A DNA stretch of 64,000 nucleotides from positions 68,374-132,373 of the forward strand of contig NZ_CAMLHC010000022.1 in the NCBI RefSeq assembly GCF_946479755.1, given 5' to 3'. Both the position numbers and the translations under genes were made by a program. The notes below the pieces were generated by a model. It did no database searches. It saw nothing but the letters and a program-made list of their open reading frames with translations, and was not told where the DNA came from. Source of the stretch: an uncultured Chitinophaga sp. (GTDB lineage Bacteria; Bacteroidota; Bacteroidia; Chitinophagales; Chitinophagaceae). This document shows, in pieces, positions 18,963 to 30,900 of this stretch; the stretch's first letter is position 1; the number at the start of each line of letters is the position of its first letter.

Positions 18963-21900
18963 ATGGATGTATGTCTACGTTTGTTCCTGCGCGTGGTAAA
19001 GAAAATGATCCGTGTCCGCCCGGACGCATGGCATTTCGTTTACGCCTGCCTGTTATTGTCCCTTTCTGCCCGTGCGCAGTTTACCATCACGGAAAATTTT
19101 AAGAGTAGTTCCGCCGGCAACGTAACGCTCGGGGGCGCCGCCAAACTCACTTCCGGCGTAGACGATCCCGCCGGACAGGGATGGTTGCGGCTTACGGAAG
19201 ACGTGGGCAACCAGGTAGGCTATGCCTTTGTAAATGCCGGTTTCCCGTCTACCCTCGGCGTACTGATGGACTTTGAATACGTGGCCTGGAGGCGCACCAA
19301 TCCCAGCCTGGGAGGGGGCGACGGCTTCTCCGTATTCCTGTTTGATGACAACATCACTGCAGCCACTTTCAAACTGGGCTCCAGAGGCGGCAGCCTGGGT
19401 TATGCTCAGTCCAACGCCACCGGCAATACCGGCCTGGCCGGGGGCTACGTAGGCGTAGGCATCGATGAATATGGCAACTATGCTAACTGTAGCGAAGGCA
19501 AGTCCGGCGGTGTATCCGGTAACTGCGGTACGCTTTACCGCGATTACATCTCCGCCCGCGGCCCGTCGCCCACCTACAGTTATCTCGGCGGCAGCTCCGT
19601 TGGCACTTCACTCGACTACGATGTGGTCACCAGTACACGCCCCACCCCCACACAGTTTTACCGCCGCGTGCAGGTCACCATCCTGCCCACCGGTACCGGT
19701 CAATATACCCTCACTGTAAAATCCACTAACGTACAAGGGGGTACGCTGCAAACGCTGTTCGGCCCCATCACCCTGACTTCCCCGCCACCGGCACGCATGA
19801 AGCTGGGCTTTGCCGCTTCTACCGGAGGGGCTTACAACCGGCATGAGGTAAGAAACCTGATCATCACCACTCCGGGTAACATCCGTGTTCAGAAACTGGT
19901 AGATAAACCAATCGCCAAAGTAGGAGACGCGCTGACCTATAAAGTGACCGTCTACAACGAAACCACGTCCGCACTCACCGGCCTGCCACTACAGGATGTA
20001 TTTTCACCGGCCAACGGATTCAATATTTCCAACGTCACTTTCTCCAACGATGGTTTTGCCGGCAATACCGCCACCGGCTATACGAGCACCAGCCTCTCCA
20101 ACGCCACGCTGAACATGCAGTCCACCAGCACCAGCACCTTTACGGTCACGGGAACGGTGGCTTCGATGCCACCGGGCAAAGTACTGACCAACAAGGTATG
20201 GGTGACGCCTTCTGCTACAGGCATCACCGACCCTGATGCATCGAATGATACCTCCAGTGTATCCACGAATATCATAGCGCCCGACCTGGCCATTACCAAG
20301 ACCCATAACGGCAACCTGCGAAAAGGACTCACCGGTAATTACGTGTTAAACATCGCCAACGGCGGCGTAGATGCCAAACCAGACGTCAGCCAGGTAACAG
20401 TGACGGACGTGATCCCCACAGGGCTGACGATCAATGGAACACCTACCGGTACCGGCTGGAGCATTAGTGTGTCCGGCGCTACGGTAACGGCTACACGACA
20501 GGATGCCCTCGCGGCCGGCGCCTCATACCCGCCTATTACCATCCCGGTGAAAGTGTCTGTCAGCGCGCCTGACAGCGTCACAAACACAGCTACCGTGGCC
20601 AATGCCTATGAAGCCAATACGGCTAACAATATTGCCTCCGATAAAGTGGACACCCGTCGTAATATGGACTTGCAGGTGGTATCTTCTGTATCACCGCCCA
20701 ACAAACAAGGATGTCTGAATACACCTTACAACATCCAGATCAATATCCGGAACAATGGCCCTGACTCTGCTGTGAATGGAAAATTCAGCTTCAGCGTACC
20801 TACAGCCATCAACAATATTTCACTGGTGAGCCGTACCATTACCGCCGGCAGCGGTTCTTTCGGCGTGGGCAGCTCCATCAGCAATATCGGTTATACAGAT
20901 TCCGTCACCCTTACCAGCGGCGCGGCAGCCACCTATATTTTCTCCGTTATCGTTACCACCCAGGCGCCTGCTGATCTGGCCATCTTCGAAGCCAGCCTGC
21001 TGCGTTCCGCCACTGACCTGGATACCGACGCTTCTGATCCTACCCTGGCGGTGCCGGTTAATCCTAATCATGAATGCGACGCAGCGCCTTCCGGCGGCGG
21101 ATGTAACAACATCCTGCGCGACACCACTTTTGTGCGCAACAAACCCACGCCTTCCAACGCTGGTATTGATCAGGCGGTGTGTAACGTCACCTCCGCCACG
21201 CTGAACGGCAACAATCCCGTTACCGGCACCGGCACCTGGCGGCAGCTGACAGGCCCCAATACCGTTACCATCGCGAACCCCGGCATGGCTGGCACAAGTG
21301 TGAGCAACCTTATTACCGGCACCTATACTTTCGAATGGGCCATCAACAACGGCAGCTGCGCTGCTTCTGCCGATACGATGCAGTTAAGGGTAGATGCACC
21401 GCCCAGTCTCGCCGTCGCAGGGCCGGACCAGAACCTCTGCAGCGCTACCACCACTACGATGGCCGCTACCGCGCCGGTAACAGGCACTGGTGGCTGGCGC
21501 CAGTTGAGCGGCCCCAATACAGCTGTTTTCGCAGATGCAACTAAAAACAACACCGGTGTCAGCGGATTGATAACTGGCAGTTATATGTTCGTATGGACGA
21601 CCCGTAATGGCTCCTGTCCGTCGCAGGCAGACACCATTACGGTAACGATCAATACGCCGGGACCCGCAGCAAATGCAGGTCCTGATCAACAACTGTGTAA
21701 CGTGACCGGCACTGTGATGGCCGGTAATGCAGCAATGCCAGGTACGGGTACCTGGACACAGATCGCGGGCCCCAACAATGCAACCATCGTCAGCCCCAAT
21801 CAAAACAACACCGCCTTGCAGAACCTTACGCCGGGCATTTATCAGCTGGTATGGACCATCCGCAATGGCGCCTGCGCTGCTACTGCAGATACGGTGCAAG

Positions 21901-24900
21901 TCACTGTGTATGCGCCGCCAACAACCGCCAATGCGGGGCCGGACCAGACCAAGTATAACAACGGCCTCTTCACGATGAGCGCCAATGCGCCGGTTAATGG
22001 TACCGGCAGCTGGGCGGTGATAAGTGGCACCGCTGCTGTGGCAGGCAACAACGATCCCAATACAAACGTGACGCTGCAACCCAATACCAGCGCCACGCTT
22101 ACCTGGACGATCACCAATGGCAACTGTCCGCCCTCTGTAGATACCGTAGTGCTGACCTTCAGACGGCAGGCCGATCTGAAAATCACCAAATCAGACGCCG
22201 GTAATACCTACAAAACCGGTAGCCCGCTCGTATATACATTGACGGTAGAAAACCTCGGTCCTTCCGATGTTTCCGGTGCCAGCATACAGGATGTGCTGCC
22301 AGCATTGATGAGTAACCCGACCTGGACGGCGGTTACCACGGGTACGGGCGTAACAGCAAGCGCTACTTCCGGTAGTGGCTCCCTCATCAAAATAAATGTG
22401 AATATTCCCTTCGCTGCAGGCAACAAAATAGTAGTCACCGTCAAAGGTACGGTGGCCGCTACCGCCAAGGGCGGGGATGTGATCGAAAATATGGGTGTGC
22501 TGGCGTTTCCTGCTGATACGCCGGACCCTGACCAAAGTAACAATACGTCTACCGTAACCGGTACGGTGCCCAATAATCCGCCTATAGCGGTGAACGATCA
22601 ATATACCACCCCGCGCGACGTGGCGGTGAGCGGCAACGTGCTGACCAATGACAGCGACCCCGAAAGCCAGCCACTAACGGTAACGACTACACCCGTTACG
22701 CCACCGGCACGCGGACAGGTGGTACAGCGCGCTGATGGCACGTTTACCTATACGCCCAATCCTGGTTTCACCGGCACAGATTCCTATGTGTACCAGGTGT
22801 GTGATAACCAGGGCGCCTGCGCTACGGCCACTGTTACCATACAGGTAACTGCTGCGGTGACAGATCTTGTGGTGACTAAAACAGCCACGCCGGCCAGCGC
22901 TGTGGCTGGTCAACCGCTGACCTATAAAATTACCATTACCAACAATGGTCCGTCTACCATTCAGCCCAATGAAATCATTACGGTAGCAGACTCCATCCCT
23001 GCGGGATTCCTGGCTAATACCTTTACCCCTTCTGAAGGAACTTATGATGCGGGAAGCCAGCAATGGAAAGGGCTTACCATGCCTGCAGGAAAATCAGTCG
23101 TCCTGACGATTGCCGGAAAGGTGGAATCACAATTCAGTGGTAGTAGACTCCGTAACGTGGTATACCTGACACCACCGGCCGGAGACATAGATCCGGGCGT
23201 TGACAGTGCATCTGTGGTAACGCCGGTGAGCAGAAGCGTGGAGGTAACGGTAGAAAAAACCGATAATACGCCCTTGTATGTACCGGGTACTACCACGCAG
23301 TATAAAATTACTATCGTAAATAAAGGGCCTTCCGATCTGACCGGGGCTACCTTCCGCGATCCGTTGCCGGCTGGCATCACCGTCGCTTCATGGACAGCGG
23401 TGTCTCCCGATGGCGCACAGCCGGCTATCTCCGGCAACGGTGCTATTGATCAGCCGCTGAATGTGCCGGCAGGATCGAAGATCGTTTATACGTTAACGTT
23501 AAATATTCCCTCCAGCTTCACCGGTGCGCTGGTGAATACCGCCACCGTAACAGTTCCTGCCGGTTATACAAACATCAATCCTGCAGGCAATACCGCTACA
23601 GACACTGATGATCCGGACCTTCAATACAATATTACGGTGTCTAAATCCGGCCCGGCGCAGGCCGTGGCGGGAGACAGCATCACCTATCAGCTGCAGATCA
23701 CAAACAGCGGCCCGTCGGACCTGGTCAACGCTACTGTGGCAGATATTTTACCGGCAGCGATCCGGAACGCAGCCTGGACCGTAGCAGTGCAGGGCAGCGC
23801 AACCGCCGCCCGTACTTCCGGTACCGGTAATGTGAATTTCACCGGCAGCATTCCTGCAGGTAGTGGCAACAGTATCCTTGTCACTATCAAAGGGCTCATT
23901 AATTCCGCCGCCACCGGCAGCTTTACCAATACCGCCACCGTCACACCGGCTGGAAAAACACCGGTGTCTTCCAATACTGTAAACACCGTTATCAACAACA
24001 GAGCGGGGCTAACCCTCTCCAAAGCCGGGCCGGCTTCCGGCACCGTCGTAGCGGGCAACAGTATCAGTTATCTCATCAGGCTGACCAACGCCGGTCCTTC
24101 TGATGCCAACGGCATCGTACTGCAGGATGCTGTTCCTGCCAATATTCAGAATGTTACCTGGAACGTGACTACGCTGGGTACCGCTTCTATGGCGGCAGGT
24201 GCACCGATGTCCGGTAGCGGCAATACCGTAAGGACGACTGTAAATGTTCCTGCCGGTGCGGGCAATGTGGTGGAGGTGCAGGTTAACGGGGACGTGAGCG
24301 CCAGTGCCACCGATACGCTGACAAACACTGCTTCCGCAACTTTGGCGGGTATTGACACCGCTACAGCCACCAGCAAAACAGCCGTGCTGACGGAACCAGG
24401 AATACAGGTACAGAAAGCCGGCCCGGCGACGGTGAATGCCGGTACCGCCATCGTGTATACGATCAAGGTAGGCAATACCGGCCCGTCTGACGCTGTAAAC
24501 GCTACGATCACTGATCTTGTAGGCCCTAACTCCATCCATAATGTCAGCTGGACAGCAACAGCATCCGGCGCGGCAGTGGTGAACAGTGGCACTACCGGCA
24601 CCGGCAACAGCGTAAGCGTGAATGCCAACATTCCCGCCGGCGCTAATAACGAAGTGACCATTACCATTACCGGTACCGTGATGAGCAGCGCCACCGGTAA
24701 TATTGTCAACACAGCTACGGTGGCGATACCTGGCGAACAACCGGTGAACTCTAATGAGGTGGTGACTGCCATCGCGCAACAGCCAGGGCTGGTGATTTCC
24801 AAGCAGGGGCCTGCTAACGCTACGGCAGGTGGCATACTGTTATATGTGTTGAAACTGACGAATACCGGTCCGTCTGACGCCTATAATGTGGCCTTTGCGG

Positions 24901-27900
24901 ATACCATTGCAGCAGCGGTGCAGAATCCGTCTATCAGTGCTACCGCCTTCGGTAACGCGAAAGTGGAATCCAAAGATGTGACCAACAACATAGCCCATGT
25001 GATAGCCGATCTTCCGGCAGGAGACAGTAACTATGTATTAATACTGATAGGAGGTAAAATAGACCCTGCCTTTACGGGGCAGTTCAGGAATCAGGCCACT
25101 GCAGATGCCGGCGGCGGACATACCGCTGTTTCGCCGGTGGTGGTAACTACTGTCAGCAATGTGCCGGCGCTGGAACTGAGCAAGAGCGCACCGGATACCG
25201 TAGCCGCAGGGCAATCGCTGACCTATACGGTGACTGTAGGCAATCATGGGTTATCTGACGCCCAAGGCGCGGTCATCACCGATGCGGTGCCGGCAGGGCT
25301 TACCAATGTGAGCTGGACCGCCACCGCCGCCGGCCGTGCGGCTGTTACCGCCGGCGCCACCGGTACCGGTAATAATATCCAGGTGACCGGAGATATTCCT
25401 ACCGGTAACGAACATACGATTTCAATTATTATTACCGGCACCGTTTCCCCGTCCTTCACCGGTGTGCTTACTAATCATGCCACCGGAACAGCAGGCGGAC
25501 AGCCGCCGGTGATGTCTGATACCGTGAATACGGTGGTACTCAATAAACCACAATTGCAGATCACCAAGTCTGCTCCCGCCAGCATATCGGCCGGAGGCCA
25601 GATCACCTATGTGATCACGGTGACCAATGCCGGTCCTTCCGATGCACAGAACGTCAGCATCGCCGATATGGTGGATACAACCGTGCGGCATGTGCAGTGG
25701 CAGGCCACCGCTTCCGGCGGCGCAGTGATCAACAGTGGTGCTACCGGCAGTGGCAATCAGACGCTGGTAACCGCTAATATCCCTGCCGGCACCGGCAGAG
25801 TGGTGGTGACTATACAGGGCACGGTGAATCCGGCAGCAGCCGGTACATTGGGCAATGTGGCCACAGCTGGCGTTACCGGTCAACCTGCCGTAGAAACGGA
25901 AGTATCCACCCAGGTACACAACAATCCGCAGATATCCCTCAGTAAAACAGGCCCCGCGCAGATCAACGCCGGTGAACAGATCAGCTACCGGCTGGTAGCC
26001 ACCAATTACGGTCTGTCTGACGCCCGTAACCTGAAGATCCAGGACGTAGTGCCACAGCAGATCACCAACGTAAGCTGGACGGCCTCTGTAGCTGCTAACG
26101 GCGCTGTGCTGACGGGTAATACCGGCACGGGCAACAACATACTGGTGACTGGCAACCTGCCGGCAGGTACTGGTAATCATATATTCGTTGACGTTACCGG
26201 CACCGTAGCGCCGGGTTATGCAGGCGTACTGCGCAACAGCGGATATGTGGCCATGCAGGCGAAAGACACCGTGCAGAGTGATACCGTAGTAACTACCGTT
26301 CAGAATAAACCATCGTTGCAGATTGTGAAGACAGCGCCGGATACGGTCGCAGCGGGCGGCGCCATCACCTTTACGCTGACGGTGACCAACCCCGGCCCGT
26401 CAGATGCTACCAGTGTAACCGTGACCGATGCCGTACCGGCATTTGTGCAGAACGTAAGCTGGTCTGCCGAAGCGAAAGGAAGCGCTACGCTGCAAACCAC
26501 CAGTGGTACGGGCAGCAACAATATCCCCGTTACCGGTACGCTGCCGGCGGGTGCTGGCAATGCCATCATTATCACTATTCATGGCACCGTAGATCCGGCC
26601 TTTACCGGCGATATCCCGAACATGGCACAGGCCACTGCCGCCGGTCAACCGCCGGTAAGTTCCAATACGACCACTACACATGTGGTGAAACAAGTGTCAC
26701 TGGCTGTTATCAAAGCCGGTCCCGACAGGATCGCCGCAGGAGCACATATCGCCTATTTGATTGGTTTCCGGAACTACGGGCCGTCCAATGCTGCCGGTGT
26801 GCAGTTCCGCGATACCGTGCCTGCTGCCATCCAGAATGTGACATGGGATGTCATTGGTTTAGGTAACACCGTGATAACCGCCGGCCAAAGTGGTACCGGC
26901 AACCAGATTGCAGTGACGGCTGATATGCCTTCCGGCACACCTGTCAGCAGCGCCTTGGTAGTGGTACAGGGCACGGTAGACGCCAGCTATACCGGCCCGG
27001 CGCTGGTGAACGTAGCGCAGGTGTCATCCGTGGACCAACCAATACCTGCCCGAGATACGGCGGTGACTACCATTTACAACGACGCTAAACTGGATATTGT
27101 GAAGAGCGGTCCCGGTAAAGCATTTGCCGGTGATTCGATAAAATACACCATCCATCTTGCCAATAATGGCCCTTCCGACGCAGTGAATATTGCCATCAAT
27201 GATGTGGTAGATCCGGCTATCCTGCAGCCGGTATGGACAGCTACCGCCACCGGTACTGCCAGTGTTAGCACTGCCGGCGGCACCGGTAATGTGACAGTGA
27301 CCGGGAATATCCCGGTAGGCGCAGGCAATGGCATTGATATAACGGTAACGGGCACACTAAATCCGGATTTTACCGGCACCAGCCTGTCCAACACAGCGAC
27401 AGCTGTCATCAGCGGACAAACACCGGTATCCTCTACGGTTAATACCACCGTAGGCCGCAGCGGTAACCTTCGCGTGGTGAAGAGCGCGCCGGGCAGCGCC
27501 GCCGCGGGCACTAATATCACCTATGTGCTGACAGTGCGTAACGCCGGTCCTTCCAACCTGAAAGGTGTCGCTATCCACGATGCGATACCATCAGGCATCC
27601 TGCAGGCCACATGGACGGCCGTTTCCACAGGACCTAACACCGTGGTGTCTGCAGGCAGCGGTACCGGTAATGTAGACCTGACCGCAGACATGGCTGCCGA
27701 TACCAGCAGTGTTGTTATCACGGTGAAAGGAAGAATAGATCCCGCCACTGCCAACGGTACCAATGTCAGCAATACCGTTACAGCGACCCCTCCGGCAGGA
27801 GCGGATAATCCGCAGCCGGTCAGCGCTACCGCTATCACCGTCGTAAGCCGCCAGGCCGACCTGGTGATCGTGAAATCCGGTCCGGCTAATATCAACGCAG

Positions 27901-30900
27901 GACAGGACATTACCTATCAGTTGCAGATCACCAACCGTGGGGAATCCGATGTAGACGATGCCGTGATTACGGACGTTGTACCATCCGGCATTATTATCAG
28001 TAGCGCCACCGCCACCACCACCGGCAATGCCGCCGCCGCTGTGCCGGTGATCACCGGTAACACCATTACCCTCACCGGAGACATCGCTGCCGGTAATGGC
28101 AATAGCATCCTGGTCATCATCAAAGGAACCGTAGATCCGTCTGCTACCGGCACTATCAGCAACACTGCTACCGTGACGCCACCGGCGGATGTAACAGAAA
28201 CTATTCCGGCCAATAACAGCAGCAGTATCTCTACCGTTATCACCACAGATGTTGGGGTGCAGGTATCCAAATCAGGCCCGGCTTCCGTGAATGTGAACGA
28301 CCCGATCACCTATAGCATTGTGCTCACCAATAACGGTCTTTCCGATGCTACCGGCATTACCATTACAGACGCCGTGCCGGCAGATATTACGGTCAGCAAC
28401 TGGACCGCCACCGTTACCGGCAACGCCAGCGTAACACCGGCCAGCGGTACCGGCAATAACATCAGCCTTACGGGTATGCTGGGCGGCAGCAGCTCCGGTA
28501 CCATCACCATCACGGTGAATGGCACGGTGAAATCCACAGCTGCGGCTACCATCACGAATACCGTCGTAGTAGAAGCAGGAGGCACCAAAACCAGTTCCGT
28601 GGTGACCTCTGTTAACAAGTCTGTAGACCTGCGTATCAGCAAGTCAGGCCCGACAGCCATGTTTGCCGGAGAAGCGATAGACTATATACTCACCGTGACC
28701 AATAATGGTCCGGCCGATGCCATGGGCGCCACCATTCAGGACCTGGTGCCTGCCGGTGTAATGAATGTAACATGGACGGCGACCGTAGCCAATGGTGCTG
28801 CCGTGACCAGCAACAGCGGTAGTGGCAACAACATCTCCCTGAATGCGAACATACCGGCTAACAGCGGAGAAGTGACCATTCATGTAAAAGGTGTTGTAAA
28901 CCCTGCCTTCACCGGAACACTGGTAAACACCGCTACCGCAACGCCTCCGGCAGGGGTGACCGATCCGCTGCCAGCCACCGCTACGGTAAACACCGTGGTG
29001 ACTGCTGCCACAGGCATCACTATCGTGAAATCCGGTCCGGCCAATGTACAGGCAGGTAACGGTATCACCTATACGCTGTTGGTCCGCAACAACGGACCAT
29101 CCGATGCTACCGGCGTTGTTATCCGTGATACCATCCCGGCCGGCGTAGCTAACGTAAACTGGCAGGGTGTGGCAACGAATGCCACTATTATCGGCGCGGT
29201 TTCCGGTACAGGCAACGTAAACCTGACCGCAGATATTCCGGCAGGCGGCACGGTAACGGTGACCATCAACGGTACCACCGATCCGGCGTTCAACGGTACT
29301 ATCAGCAACCGGGCCGTTGCAGGAACAATATTGAGCAACACCGTAGACACCCGTATCAACAATACGCCGGGACTGGTGATTACCAAATCCGGTCCGGCCA
29401 CCATTGACGCGGGCAGCAATATTTCCTATAGTATCTCAGTGGCTAACAACGGCCCGTCTACCGCTGTAGGCGCCACTATCAGCGACGTACTGCCACAGGA
29501 GGTGCAAAATGCCACCTGGTCTGCTACGGCCGGCAACGGCGCAGCGATCACCGGTGGTAACATTACCAACGGCAGCGGTAATGTGAGCTTCAAAGCAGAT
29601 ATCCCTGCCGGCGGTACCATCATGGTGATGGTCAACGGGCAGACAGATGCTGCGGTGACAACCGGTACCATCACGAACGTAGCAGCCGTAACACCGGCCA
29701 ACGGTGTGCCGGTAACGGATACCGCACAAACAATCCTTACACAGTTCAGCAAACTGCGGGTGGTGAAAGCCGGCCCTGACTCCGCTGCCGCGGGCAGCAG
29801 GATCGCGTACACCATCGATGTGTATAATGACGGTCCATCCGATGCTGTCAATATGCAGATCGCTGATGTGCTGCCAGCGCAGCTGCAACAGGTTACCTGG
29901 TCTGCTACTGCCACCGGCGCAGCTACCATTAATGGCGGCAACCTGCAGGACCAGCCAGGCAACGTAGCACTAATCGCCAATGTTCCGCAGGGAAGCGGCC
30001 ATTCCATACATATCATGGTGAGTGGCGTGTTACAGGCTTCCTTTGCAGCTACCGATACCATCGGCAATACGGCAACGGCTACACTGAATAATATCACTAC
30101 GCCGTCCAACAGGGTGATTACCATTGTATACAACAAAGCATCTGTACAGCTCAGCAAGTCCGGCCCGGCTACCGTAGCCGCCGGCGGGCATATCAGTTAC
30201 AACCTGGTGTTAAGCAATGGTGGTCCGAGCGACGCGGCCAATATCCAGGTGAGTGATATACTGCCGCTGCAGCTGCTTAATCCTGTATGGTCTGCTACCG
30301 CCTTTGGCGCTGCCGTGATACAGGGTGGTAACATCTCCAATCAAACCGGTAATGTAGCCCTGACAGCGGGCGTGCCTGCGGGCGCCGGTAACCGCGTCGT
30401 GATCACGATAGAGGGAGACACCGATCCGGCGCTGACAGGTACCGTCACCAACACCGCCAGTTATACTTTCGGCGGCAATACCGTGCCTACTCCGCCGGTG
30501 GTAACGACAGTTACTTCAAAGGCGGCGCTGCAGCTCAGCAAATCCGGCCCGGATACGCTGGCCGCAGGCAGCAGCATTACCTATACGCTGCAAGTCACCA
30601 ATAGCGGGCCATCCAATGCTACCAACGTGACCATTGCAGACGTGGTGCCTGCAACAGTCACTAACGTAACATGGACCGCTGCCGCCACCGGTGCGGTGGT
30701 TCATGGCAGTGGCAGCGGTACCGGCAATAACATCAGCATTAACGCCGATATGCCGGCCGGCAGCGGGCATAGTGTATTGGTGACCGTTACCGGTACCATC
30801 GCTTCCAATGCCAGCGGTATCGTGAAGAATACAGCAACGGTGTCCAACAGCACCGGTGTGGTGGCGCAGGACAGCGTACAGACGCAGCTGGTGCAACTGC